This document shows, piece after piece, positions 15,329-23,802 of a DNA stretch of 64,000 nt (its first letter is position 1; each line of letters begins with the position of its first letter). The DNA comes from Streptomyces sp. DH41 (lineage in GTDB: Bacteria; Actinomycetota; Actinomycetes; Streptomycetales; Streptomycetaceae), in the NCBI RefSeq assembly GCF_029813785.1, contig NZ_JARVKY010000015.1, positions 124,001-188,000 of the forward strand, read 5' to 3'. The notes under the pieces were generated by a model, which saw nothing but the letters and a program-made list of their open reading frames with translations, had not been told where the DNA came from and did not search any database. Made by a program: the position numbers and the translations under genes.

Positions 15329-18325
15329 ATGACGGCGCCGGGGCGCAGGAGCAGTACCTTCACGCGGCTGCTGCGGCACGGCTTCACCGACCCCTCGGCC
15401 GCCGAGCGGCTGCTGGACGGCGTGGAGCTGGCGGGGGTCCGCGACGACCCGGTCCTGCTGGAGGCCCTGGGCGCGACCGCCGACCCGGACCTCGCCCTGC
15501 ACGGCCTGGTCCGGCTGCTGGAGGCGCAGCCCGCCCCCACCGCCCGGCGGGAGCTGCTGGACACCCTGATAGCCGCCAAGCCGCTGCGCGACCGTCTCCT
15601 CGGTGTGCTCGGCGCCTCCGAGGCGCTCGCCGACCACCTCGCCCGGCACGCCGGTGACTGGCAGGCCCTGGTCACCTACGAGCCGCGGGACCTGCACCGC
15701 GGGGTGGCGGAGTTCGAGGACGGCCTCGCCGAGGCCACCGACCCCGTCTCCCTGCGCGTCGCCTACCGGCGCTGCCTGCTGTCCATCGCCGCCCGCGACG
15801 TGTGCGGCACCATCGACGTCGCCGAGACCGCCGCCGAACTGGCCGACCTGGCCACCGCCACCCTGCGCGCCGCCCTCGCCCTCGCCGAGGCCGACGCGCC
15901 CGGGGACGCGGCGCTGTGCCGGCTCGCGGTGATCGCGATGGGCAAGTGCGGCGGACACGAGCTGAACTACGTCTCCGACGTCGACGTCATCTTCGTGGCC
16001 GAGCCCGCGGAGGGGGTGGACGACGAGGCCAGGGCCATGCGGGCCGCGACCGCGATCGCGTCGCACCTGATGCGGATCTGCTCCGAGACGACCGTCGAGG
16101 GCTCCATCTGGCCCGTCGACGCCAACCTCCGCCCCGAGGGACGCAACGGCCCGCTGGTGCGCACCCTCAGCAGCCACCTCGCCTACTACCAGCGCTGGGC
16201 CAAGACCTGGGAGTTCCAGGCGCTGCTCAAGGCCCGTCCGGTGGCCGGCGACCCCGTGCTCGGCGCCGAGTACGTCGCCGCCCTCCAGCCCCTGGTGTGG
16301 CAGGCCGCCGATCGCGAGAACTTCGTCCCGGACGTGCAGAAGATGCGCCGCCGGGTGGTGGAGACCATCCCCGTCGCCGAGGTCGACCGGCAGCTGAAAC
16401 TGGGCCCGGGCGGGCTCAGGGACGTCGAGTTCGCCGTCCAGCTGCTCCAGCTGGTGCACGGGCGGTCCGACACGTCCCTGCACAGCGGTACGACGCTGGA
16501 CGCGCTGGAGGCGCTCGCCGCGGGCGGGTACGTCGCCCGGTCCGACGCCGCCCAGCTCGACGAGGCGTACCGCTTCCTGCGCTCCATGGAGCACCGCATC
16601 CAGCTCCACCGGCTGCGGCGCACCCACCTCGTGCCCGAGGACGAGCCCGACCTGCGCCGTCTCGGCCGCTCCCTCGGCCTGCGCACCGACCCGGTCGTCG
16701 GGTTGCTGCGCGCGTGGAAACGGCACGCCTCCGTCGTACGCCGGCTGCACGAGAAGCTGTTCTACCGGCCGCTGCTGGACGCCGTCGCCCAGCTGGCGCC
16801 CGGCGAGGCCCGGCTGAGCGCCGAAGCGGCCCGGGAACGCATGGTCGCCCTCGGGTACGCCGACCCGGCCGCCGCGCTCAGGCACCTGGAGGCGCTCGCG
16901 TCCGGTGTCACCCGCAAGGCGGCCATCCAGCGCACCCTGCTGCCCGTGCTGCTCGGCTGGTTCGCCGACTCCGCCGACCCGGACGCGGGTCTGCTCAACT
17001 TCCGCAAGGTCTCCGACGCGCTCGGCAAGACACCCTGGTACCTGCGGCTGCTGCGGGACGAGGGCGCGGCGGCGGAGAACCTCGCCCGGGTGCTCTCCGC
17101 CGGGCGGCTCGCCCCCGACCTGCTGATGCGGGCGCCCGAGGCCGTCGCGCTGCTCGGGGACGGCAACGCCGGGGGGCTGGCGCCGCGCGGGCGGCTCCAG
17201 CTGGAGCAGGAGACCCTCGCCGCGGTGCGCCGTGCGGACGGCGCGGTGCAGGCGGTCACGGCGGTGCGCGGGGTACGGCGCCGGGAGCTGTTCCGTACGG
17301 CCGCCGCGGACATCGTCGGTTCCTACGGCACCGAGACACAGCCCGTCGAGGTCGACCAGGGTGCCCTGGTGGACCGGGTCGGCGCCGCCGTCTCCGACCT
17401 GACGGCGGCGACGCTGGCGGGGACCCTGCGGGCGGTCGTGCGGGAAGGCTGGGGCGACACGCTGCCGACCCGGTTCGCGATCATCGGCATGGGCCGCTTC
17501 GGCGGGCACGAGCTGGGGTACGGCTCGGACGCGGACGTGCTGTTCGTGCACGAGCCGCTGGACGGGGTCGACGAGCGGGAGGCGGCGGACGCGGCGGGCA
17601 AGGTCGTCGCCGAGATGCGCCGCCTGCTCCAGGTGCCGAGCGCCGACCCGCCCCTGCTCATCGACACCGACCTGCGGCCCGAGGGCAAGTCCGGGCCGCT
17701 GGTGCGGACGCTGAAGTCGTACGAGGCCTACTACCGGCGCTGGTCGCTGGTGTGGGAGCGGCACGCGCTGCTGCGGGCCGAGTTCGTCGGCGGTGACGCG
17801 GATCTGGGGCGGCGGTTCACCGAGCTGGCCGATCCGCTGCGGTACCCGGCGGACGGGCTCGGGGAGGACGCCGTACGGGAGATCCGGCGGCTCAAGGCCC
17901 GGATGGAGTCCGAGCGGCTGCCGCGCGGCGCCGACCCGAAGCTGCACGCCAAACTGGGCCCGGGCGGACTGTCCGACGTGGAGTGGACCGTGCAGCTGTT
18001 CCAGCTGCGGCACGGGTACACGGAGGCGGGGCTGCGGACCACCCGGACGCGCCAGGCCCTGTCCGCCGCCTGCGACGCCGGTCTCATCTCGGCGGAGCAC
18101 GCCGGGACACTCGACGAGGCGTGGGTCCTGGCGACGCGCGTCCGCAACGCGGTGATGCTGGTGCGCGGCCGGGCCGCCGACACCTTCCCCACCGACCCCC
18201 GCGAACTGGCGGCGGTGGGCCGCTACCTCGGCCACGGCCCCGGGCACGCGGGCGACATGCTGGACGAGTACCGCCGCACGGCCCGCCGGGCCCGGACGGT
18301 GGTGGAGGAGCTGTTCTACGCCTAG
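15329..18325 (+). CDS. glnE: Bifunctional glutamine synthetase adenylyltransferase/deadenylylase
   Basis: A 998-residue enzyme that adds AMP to, or removes it from, Tyr397 of GlnA and so tunes glutamine synthesis to nitrogen supply. Two nucleotidyltransferase halves are visible, each with the G-X11-D-X-D type metal site: GKCGGHELNYVSDVDVIFV near residue 204 and GRFGGHELGYGSDADVLFV near 721. Each is followed by the DANLRPEGRNGPLVRT or DTDLRPEGKSGPLVRT block and by KLGPGGLRDVEF or KLGPGGLSDVEW. ATG 15329 is preceded by AGGAGG. Its substrate GlnA is encoded 42 kb away in the same window. Monocistronic; divergent from yefM-yoeB. Confidence 0.97.
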   Translation: MTAPGRRSSTFTRLLRHGFTDPSAAERLLDGVELAGVRDDPVLLEALGATADPDLALHGLVRLLEAQPAPTARRELLDTLIAAKPLRDRLLGVLGASEALADHLARHAGDWQALVTYEPRDLHRGVAEFEDGLAEATDPVSLRVAYRRCLLSIAARDVCGTIDVAETAAELADLATATLRAALALAEADAPGDAALCRLAVIAMGKCGGHELNYVSDVDVIFVAEPAEGVDDEARAMRAATAIASHLMRICSETTVEGSIWPVDANLRPEGRNGPLVRTLSSHLAYYQRWAKTWEFQALLKARPVAGDPVLGAEYVAALQPLVWQAADRENFVPDVQKMRRRVVETIPVAEVDRQLKLGPGGLRDVEFAVQLLQLVHGRSDTSLHSGTTLDALEALAAGGYVARSDAAQLDEAYRFLRSMEHRIQLHRLRRTHLVPEDEPDLRRLGRSLGLRTDPVVGLLRAWKRHASVVRRLHEKLFYRPLLDAVAQLAPGEARLSAEAARERMVALGYADPAAALRHLEALASGVTRKAAIQRTLLPVLLGWFADSADPDAGLLNFRKVSDALGKTPWYLRLLRDEGAAAENLARVLSAGRLAPDLLMRAPEAVALLGDGNAGGLAPRGRLQLEQETLAAVRRADGAVQAVTAVRGVRRRELFRTAAADIVGSYGTETQPVEVDQGALVDRVGAAVSDLTAATLAGTLRAVVREGWGDTLPTRFAIIGMGRFGGHELGYGSDADVLFVHEPLDGVDEREAADAAGKVVAEMRRLLQVPSADPPLLIDTDLRPEGKSGPLVRTLKSYEAYYRRWSLVWERHALLRAEFVGGDADLGRRFTELADPLRYPADGLGEDAVREIRRLKARMESERLPRGADPKLHAKLGPGGLSDVEWTVQLFQLRHGYTEAGLRTTRTRQALSAACDAGLISAEHAGTLDEAWVLATRVRNAVMLVRGRAADTFPTDPRELAAVGRYLGHGPGHAGDMLDEYRRTARRARTVVEELFYA

Positions 18326-18366
18326 GGCCTCAGTACTTCAGTACTTCGGCGCCCGGCGTGGAAACG

Positions 18367-18409
18367 GGTCGGCGGGAAACAGGTCGGCGGGAAACAGGTC
18401 GGCGGGAAG
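18367..18409. repeat. 15-bp tandem repeat after glnE
   Basis: GGTCGGCGGGAAACA at 18367-18381, repeated at 18382-18396 and again (last bases cut) at 18397-18409. Lies between convergent glnE and the oxidoreductase gene. Confidence 0.8.
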
Positions 18410-18412
18410 CGC

Positions 18413-19312
18413 TCAGACCCCGATCACCATGACCCGGCGCCCGCGTGTGTGACCGGCCTGGCTGTCGGTGTGCGCCGCCGCGGCCTCGGCCAGTGTGTAC
18501 GACTTCTCGACCGGGATGTGGAGTTTGCCCCGCGAGATGAGGCCGGCGGCCTCGGCGAGCGCGTCCGGCACGCTCCCGGCCACTCCGGAGAAGCGGACGC
18601 CGAGGTCCGGCGCACCGAGGTCGGCGATGGAGATCACCTTCCGCGGGTCCCCGGTCAGTTCGACGAGCTCGCGGATCACGCCGGAGCCGGCCAGGTCGAG
18701 AGCCGCGTCGACACGGCCGAGCCGCCGCACCCGTTCGGTCCAGCCGTCGCCGTACGTCGTGGCGAGGGCGCCCAGGCTCCGCAGGTAGTCCTGGTTCGCG
18801 GCCCCGGCGGTGCCGATCACCGTGATGCCGCGCTCGCGGGCGATCTGCAGCACCGCCGAGCCGACGCCGCCGGACGCCCCGCTGACCAGCAGGGTCTGCC
18901 CGGGCCGCACACCGACCTCGCGGATGACGCGCAGCGCGGTCTCCACCACGGAGGGGTACCCGGCCGCCTCCTCGAACGTCAGTCCCTCGGGCATCCGGGC
19001 CCAGGCCCCCAGCACGGCGAACTCGGCATAGGTGCTCGAGCCCTCGCCGAACACGTGGTCACCGATCTCGACCCCTTCGACGCCCTCACCGACCTCGTCC
19101 ACCACCCCGGAGGCGTCCAGCCCGACTCCGGCGGGCAGCTCGGTCGGATGGGCCCCCAGGACCTGCCCCTCCCGGACCCTCCAGTCGACGGGGTTCACCC
19201 CCGCCGCCCGCACGGCGACGCGTATCTGGCCGGGGCCCGCGTGGGGTTCCTCGGCGTCGACGATGCGCAGGACTTCCGGACCGCCGAACTCGGCGAAGCT
19301 CACTTTTCTCAT
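18413..19312 (-). CDS. NADP-dependent oxidoreductase, quinone-oxidoreductase-like MDR family
   Basis: A 299-residue medium-chain reductase without the catalytic zinc ligands. It has GGPEVLRIVDAEEP, AAGVNPVDWRVREG, GLDASGVVDEVGEGV and the cofactor loop SGASGGVGSAVLQIA at about residues 143-157. Members reduce quinones or enones. ATG 19312 is used because the family begins MRKVSFAEFGGPEV; a second ATG (19324) four codons upstream touches the operator. It is divergent from a TetR gene across a 70-base gap holding AACGGTTA repeats, so control by that regulator is likely. Confidence 0.93.
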   Translation of the reverse strand: MRKVSFAEFGGPEVLRIVDAEEPHAGPGQIRVAVRAAGVNPVDWRVREGQVLGAHPTELPAGVGLDASGVVDEVGEGVEGVEIGDHVFGEGSSTYAEFAVLGAWARMPEGLTFEEAAGYPSVVETALRVIREVGVRPGQTLLVSGASGGVGSAVLQIARERGITVIGTAGAANQDYLRSLGALATTYGDGWTERVRRLGRVDAALDLAGSGVIRELVELTGDPRKVISIADLGAPDLGVRFSGVAGSVPDALAEAAGLISRGKLHIPVEKSYTLAEAAAAHTDSQAGHTRGRRVMVIGV

Positions 19313-19328
19313 GCGGCCGATCATAGCG

Positions 19329-19355
19329 CTAACGGTTAGTTTTAAACAACGGTTA
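19329..19355. promoter_or_regulatory. Probable TetR operator between the oxidoreductase and TetR genes
   Basis: An 11-bp palindrome CTAAC-G-GTTAG (19329-19339) and a second AACGGTTA at 19348-19355, 17 bp from the first (19331-19338). A TAGTGT -10-like box (19371-19376) ends six bases before the TetR ATG, suggesting a leaderless tetR mRNA whose -35 region is covered by the second repeat. Confidence 0.55.
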
Positions 19356-19382
19356 CGGTTTTGCATTTGGTAGTGTCAGGGC

Positions 19383-19952
19383 ATGACCGTGCCGACCGGG
19401 CGCCGTGAGCGCAAGAAGGCCGCGACCCGCCAGAAGATCGCCGACACCGCCCTGCGGCTCTTCCTGGAACGCGGGTACGACGCGGTGGGGATCCGTGACG
19501 TGGCCGCCGAGGCCGACGTGGCCGTCACCACGCTCTTCTCCCACTTCGCCTCGAAGGAGGCCCTGGTCTTCGAGCAGGACGACGATTTCGAGCAGCGCCT
19601 CACACGGGCGGCCACCGGCCGGGCGCCGGACGAGCCGCTCGTCCCGGCGCTGCGCCGCGAGGTCCTGGCCCTGGTGCGGCACTGCACGGCGGACAGCGCC
19701 CTCCCGGTCCGGCGCATGGTCGAGGCGTCACCCGCCCTGCGGGACTACGAGGAGTCGATGAGGCTGCGCCACGCGGAGTCGCTGGCGACGGCCATCGCCG
19801 CCGATCCCGGCCGGTCGCGGAGCGCGACGGCCTGCCGGGCGATCGCGCGGTTCGCGGTCGACGCCTATTCACTGGCCCTCGGGGCGGCCGACCCGGACGC
19901 CGCGGTGGACGAGATCTTCCGGATGGTCGAGGCGGCCTGGGAGGTCGCCTAG
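19383..19952 (+). CDS. TetR-family transcriptional regulator
   Basis: A 189-residue repressor. The N-terminal helix-turn-helix is complete: ATRQKIADTALRLFLERGYD, VGIRDVAAEADVAVTTLFSHF and ASKEALVFE. The ligand-binding C-terminal half is variable. It is divergent from the oxidoreductase gene and shares with it an operator-like repeat region, so it probably represses that gene and itself. No ribosome site is seen before the ATG; a -10-like box at 19371-19376 suggests leaderless initiation. Ligand unknown. Confidence 0.94.
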   Translation: MTVPTGRRERKKAATRQKIADTALRLFLERGYDAVGIRDVAAEADVAVTTLFSHFASKEALVFEQDDDFEQRLTRAATGRAPDEPLVPALRREVLALVRHCTADSALPVRRMVEASPALRDYEESMRLRHAESLATAIAADPGRSRSATACRAIARFAVDAYSLALGAADPDAAVDEIFRMVEAAWEVA

Positions 19953-19959
19953 GGCGCCT

Positions 19960-19975
19960 GGGCACTCCGGTGCCC
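19960..19975 (+). terminator. Short hairpin after the TetR gene
   Basis: GGGCAC-TCCG-GTGCCC, a 6-bp stem with a UUCG-type tetraloop, eight bases past the tetR stop. Confidence 0.5.
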
Positions 19976-20013
19976 GGGCCCTTCGCAGGGGCCTGACGGC
20001 CCGGGGCGGGTCG

Positions 20014-20877
20014 CTACCGCGGCCGGGTGGGCGGCCACGCCCTCCGCCGGGCCGCCACCGTCCGCGGCAGCGCGTGGGGCATGCGCCCGTACCAGGCGGT
20101 CGCCACCGCGTACCCGAACCCCAGGCACAGCACCCCGCCCACCGCGTCCAGCCAGAAGTGGTTGGCGGTGGCGACGATCACCACCAGGGTGAGCGCCGGG
20201 TACACCAGCCCCAGCACCCGCACCCACGGCACCGAGGCCAGCGCGAAGATCGTCAGCCCGCACCACACCGACCAGCCGATGTGCATCGACGGCATCGCCG
20301 CGTACTGGTTCGACATGTTCTTCAGGTCGCCGGACGCCATCGATCCCCACGTCTCGTGGACCATCACGGTGTCGATGAAGTTGCCGCCGTTCATCAGACG
20401 GGGCGGGGCGAGCGGATACAGGTAGTAGCCGACCAGGGCGACGCCCGTCGTCGCGAAGAGCACCAGCCTGGTCGCGGCGTACCGCCCGGGATGGCTGCGG
20501 TACAGCCACACCAGTACGCCCAGGGTCACCACGAAGTGCAGCGTGGCGTAGTAGTAGTTCATGCCGATGATGAGCCAAGTCACCGAGTTCACGGCATGGT
20601 TGACCGACTCCTCGACGGCGACACCGAGTTGCCGCTCGACGCGCCAGATCCAGTCGGCGTTGCGCAGCGCCTGCGTCCGCTGCTCCGGTACCGCGTTGCG
20701 GACGAGGGAGTACGTCCAGTAACTGATCGCGATCAGCAGGATCTCGAACCACAGGCGGGGCCGGCGCGGCGCGCGGAGACGGCGCAGGAGGCCTTGCCCC
20801 GTCTCCTCCGTGACGGGGTGCGGAACGGCCTCTTCCAGGCGTTCCGTGGTCCTCACGGTCGTGTCACCCATAGGCAT
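20014..20877 (-). CDS. PAP2-superfamily membrane protein (inositol-phosphotransferase-like)
   Basis: A 287-residue integral membrane protein with about six hydrophobic segments. The phosphatase motifs are recognisable: YPLAPPRLMNG, then YAAMPSMHIGWSVW (catalytic His) and ANHFWLDAVGG (His-x3-Asp). This arrangement is that of the PAP2_3 subgroup, seen in actinobacterial phospholipid-head-group phosphatases and in aureobasidin/inositol-phosphoceramide synthase-like proteins. It acts at the membrane, probably removing or transferring a phosphate on a lipid or sugar-lipid. An ATG two codons downstream (20871) is possible. No operon partner. Confidence 0.93.
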   Translation of the reverse strand: MPMGDTTVRTTERLEEAVPHPVTEETGQGLLRRLRAPRRPRLWFEILLIAISYWTYSLVRNAVPEQRTQALRNADWIWRVERQLGVAVEESVNHAVNSVTWLIIGMNYYYATLHFVVTLGVLVWLYRSHPGRYAATRLVLFATTGVALVGYYLYPLAPPRLMNGGNFIDTVMVHETWGSMASGDLKNMSNQYAAMPSMHIGWSVWCGLTIFALASVPWVRVLGLVYPALTLVVIVATANHFWLDAVGGVLCLGFGYAVATAWYGRMPHALPRTVAARRRAWPPTRPR

Positions 20878-20960
20878 GAAGTCTGCCAGAAAAGCCTTGT
20901 CCCACCGATCATCCCCCCGGAGGATCCGGGCCGCATCCGCTCACCCCGCAGGGCGAGGGG

Positions 20961-21995
20961 TCAGGAGCGGTTGCGCTCGCCCGGCGCCGACGCGGTGGAA
21001 CCGCGTACGACCAGCTCCGGCATGAACACGAACTCGCTGTGCGGTGCGGGGGTCCCGCCGATCTCCTCCAGCAGGGTGCGCACCGCCGCCTGTCCCATCG
21101 CCGGGACCGGCTTGCGGACGGTCGTCAGCGGCGGGTCCGTGAAGGCGATCAGCGGCGAGTCGTCGAAGCCGACGACGGAGAAGTCCTTGGGCACGTCCAG
21201 ACCGCGCTGCCGGGCCGCCCGTATCGCGCCCAGCGCCATCATGTCGCTGGCGCAGACCACCGCCGTGCAGTCCCGCTCCATGAGCGCGGTGGCCGCGGCC
21301 TGGCCGCCCTCCAGGGTGTAGAGGGAGTGCTGGACGAGATCCTTCTCCACGGTCTCGGCGTTCATGCCCAGTTGGTCGTGGACGGTGCGCACGAAGCCCT
21401 CGATCTTTCGCTGCACCGGCACGAACCGCTTCGGGCCGAGGGCCAGCCCGATGCGGGTGTGCCCGAGCGAGACGAGGTGCGTGACCGCGAGGCTCATCGC
21501 GGCGCGGTCGTCGGGGGAGATGAACGGCGCCTGCACCTTCGACGAGAAACCGTCGACGAGGACGAAGGGCACGCCCTGCGCGCGCAGCCGTTCGTAGCGC
21601 TGCATGTCGGCGGTGGTGTCGGCGTGCAGACCGGAGACGTAGATGATGCCGGCGACGCCGCGGTCGACCAGCATCTCCGTCAGCTCGTCCTCCGTGGAGC
21701 CGCCCGGGGTCTGGGTGGCGAGGACCGGTGTGTATCCCTGGCGGGTCAGTGCCTGGCCGATGACCTGGGCCAGGGCCGGGAATATGGGGTTCTCCAGCTC
21801 CGGCGTGATCAGGCCCACCAGGCCCTCGCTGCGCTGCCGCAGCCGCACGGGGCGCTCGTAGCCCAGCACGTCGAGAGCGGCGAGTACGGACTGGCGGGTG
21901 GTGGCGGCGACGCCCGGCTTGCCGTTGAGGACGCGGCTGACGGTCGCTTCGCTCACCCCCGCCTGGGCGGCGATGTCGGCAAGCCGTGTGGTCAC
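20961..21995 (-). CDS. malR: LacI-family maltose-operon repressor MalR
   Basis: A 344-residue LacI-type repressor. The start is taken as GTG 21995 because this gives TTRLADIAAQAGVSEATVSR, the normal LacI N-terminal helix-turn-helix, and the known length of Streptomyces MalR/Reg1. An upstream ATG at 22100 would add 35 low-complexity residues. The hinge helix region (QSVLAALDVLGYERP) and periplasmic-binding-like core (GLVGLITPELENPIFPALAQ, VVGFDDSPLIAFTDPPLTTV) are intact. It is divergent from malE; the gap holds its CTTGCA operators. In S. coelicolor and S. lividans this protein represses malEFG and amylase genes (recalled). Confidence 0.95.
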   Translation of the reverse strand: MTTRLADIAAQAGVSEATVSRVLNGKPGVAATTRQSVLAALDVLGYERPVRLRQRSEGLVGLITPELENPIFPALAQVIGQALTRQGYTPVLATQTPGGSTEDELTEMLVDRGVAGIIYVSGLHADTTADMQRYERLRAQGVPFVLVDGFSSKVQAPFISPDDRAAMSLAVTHLVSLGHTRIGLALGPKRFVPVQRKIEGFVRTVHDQLGMNAETVEKDLVQHSLYTLEGGQAAATALMERDCTAVVCASDMMALGAIRAARQRGLDVPKDFSVVGFDDSPLIAFTDPPLTTVRKPVPAMGQAAVRTLLEEIGGTPAPHSEFVFMPELVVRGSTASAPGERNRS

Positions 21996-22124
21996 AGGGG
22001 TGGACTGTACCTGTCGGCCGCCGCCTTGCACACCGATCGGGCGCCGTGGGCGGCCTGTTGAACGGCCCGTCGGACGGCCCGGCGCGGGCTGCTGCGTCAT
22101 CGCGCTCCCTCAGGAAAAGTGGCG

Positions 22125-22254
22125 GCAAGAGCTTGCAGAGTCTTGCACAACCGGCCAGATGTCGCTGGATCCCCATGAACAAGCGTCTCGCGACGGTCGC
22201 CAGGAGGTCACGCCCGGATAACTTCGGAGACTTCTTGCACTTTTTTGCTGCAAG
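22125..22254. promoter_or_regulatory. MalR operator region between malR and malE
   Basis: Contains GGCAAGA (22124-22130), CTTGCAG (22132-22138), CTTGCAC (22142-22148), and 92 bases on the inverted repeat CTTGCA-N9-TGCAAG (22234-22254). Such CTTGCAG-type repeats are the known recognition elements for Streptomyces MalR/Reg1. Two clusters about 100 bp apart could support looping and control of both divergent genes. Confidence 0.75.
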
Positions 22255-22388
22255 ACCTTTCCGTCGAGGTTGCGGCGCTGTTACGTTCACGTCGCCCGAC
22301 GGCGGCAAAGGCGCGGTCGGCAGTCGGCAGGAGCGGCGGACGAGCCCGCACCCTGCACCACACGGGCTTTCACCCTCAAGGAGAACTC

Positions 22389-23660
22389 ATGCGGCGTGGC
22401 ATAGCGGCCACCGCTCTGGTGGCGTCCCTCGCCCTCACGGCGACGGCGTGCGGCGGGGACGGCGACAGCGACAGCGAGTCGGGCGGACCGGTCACCATCA
22501 CGTACTGGGACACCTCGAACGCGACCAACGAGGCGCCGACCTACAAGGCCCTGGCCAAGGAGTTCGAGGCCGCCAACAAGGGCATCAAGGTCAACTTCGT
22601 CAACGTCCCCTTCGACCAGGCGCAGAACAAGTTCGACACCGCCGCCGGTGCCTCGGGTGCCCCGGACGTGCTGCGCACGGACGTCGGCTGGACCCCCGCC
22701 TTCGCCAAGAAGGGGTTCTTCCTGCCGCTGGACGGCACCGAGGCCCTCGCCGACCAGGACAAGTTCCAGCCCAAGCTGATCGAGCAGGCGAAGTACGAGG
22801 GCAAGACCTACGGCGTCCCGCTGGTCACCGACACCCTCGCCTTCGTCTACAACAAGGAGATCTTCAAGAAGGCCGGCGTCGAGGCCCCCAAGACCTGGGA
22901 CGACCTGAAGAAGGCCGCCGCCACCATCAAGGACAAGACCGGCGTCGACGGCTACTGGGCCTCCACGGCCGGTTACTACGCGCAGCCGTTCCTGTACGGC
23001 GAGGGCACCGACACGGTCGACGTCGAGGCCAAGAAGATCACCGTCAAGTCGCCCGACGCGAAGAAGGCGTACGGCACCTGGCTGAGCCTGTTCGACGGCA
23101 AGGGCCTGCACAAGGCCGACGTCACCGCCGACGCCTACGCCCACATCCAGGAGGCGTTCGTCAGCGGCAAGGTCGCCTCGATCATCCAGGGCCCGTGGGA
23201 GATCACCAACTTCTACAAGGGCTCCGCCTTCAAGGACAAGAACAACCTCGGCATCGCCACCGTCCCGGCCGGCTCCACCGGCACGGCGGGCGCCCCGACC
23301 GGCGGCCACAACCTCTCGGTGTACGCCGGCTCGGACAAGGCCCACCAGGAGGCGTCGCTGAAGTTCGTGAAGTTCATGACCTCGGCGAAGTCCCAGGAGA
23401 CCGTCGCCCTGAAGAACTCCACGCTGCCCACCCGCGACGACGCCTACACCGACAAGGTCAAGGCCGACCCGGGCATCGCCGGCTACCAGACGGTCCTGCC
23501 CTCCGCCCAGCCGCGCCCGGCGCTGCCGGAGTACAGCTCCCTGCTGACCCCGCTCGACGACGAGCTGCCCCAGATCGCCGGCGGCAAGAAGTCCCTCGAC
23601 GAGGGGCTGAGCGACGTCGAGACCGCGATCGCCAAGCTGGTGCCGGACTTCAGCAAGTAG
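22389..23660 (+). CDS. malE: Maltose/maltodextrin-binding lipoprotein MalE
   Basis: A 423-residue solute-binding protein of ABC importer family 1. The signal peptide ends in ALTATAC with the lipid-bearing Cys at position 21, so it is held on the outer face of the membrane. ITYWDTSNATNEAPTYKALAKEFEAAN and GVPLVTDTLAFVYNKEIFKKAGV are typical of maltose-type binding proteins. AAGGAG lies before the ATG. It is the first gene of malEFG-aglA; a strong hairpin follows it, which would let more MalE than MalFG be made. Repressed by MalR through the CTTGCA operators upstream. Confidence 0.96.
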   Translation: MRRGIAATALVASLALTATACGGDGDSDSESGGPVTITYWDTSNATNEAPTYKALAKEFEAANKGIKVNFVNVPFDQAQNKFDTAAGASGAPDVLRTDVGWTPAFAKKGFFLPLDGTEALADQDKFQPKLIEQAKYEGKTYGVPLVTDTLAFVYNKEIFKKAGVEAPKTWDDLKKAAATIKDKTGVDGYWASTAGYYAQPFLYGEGTDTVDVEAKKITVKSPDAKKAYGTWLSLFDGKGLHKADVTADAYAHIQEAFVSGKVASIIQGPWEITNFYKGSAFKDKNNLGIATVPAGSTGTAGAPTGGHNLSVYAGSDKAHQEASLKFVKFMTSAKSQETVALKNSTLPTRDDAYTDKVKADPGIAGYQTVLPSAQPRPALPEYSSLLTPLDDELPQIAGGKKSLDEGLSDVETAIAKLVPDFSK

Positions 23661-23668
23661 GTCCGCGC

Positions 23669-23710
23669 GGCCGCCGGGTCCCCCGCGTGGGGGGAGGGGA
23701 CCCGGCGGCC
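23669..23710 (+). terminator. Intercistronic hairpin between malE and malF
   Basis: Perfect 15-bp arms (23669-23683 and 23696-23710), nine bases past the malE stop. It may stabilise malE mRNA or terminate part of the transcripts before malF. Confidence 0.75.
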
Positions 23711-23802
23711 ACCGGCCTGTGCGCGGCGCCCCTCGATCGTCCCGCTCGCCCAGTTCGCTCAGCTCGCCCCTCTCGTCCTGATGCTCCCGAAGGTGTCGAA
23801 CC

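Noticed and set aside
14882..18247. Very long minus-strand open frame opposite glnE
   Set aside because: It is the high-GC shadow of glnE; only its last 87 codons (yefM) have a ribosome site and a recognisable product.
20961..22100. Longer MalR starting at ATG 22100
   Set aside because: The extra 35 residues are low-complexity; the LacI helix-turn-helix normally begins at the N-terminus, which fits GTG 21995.
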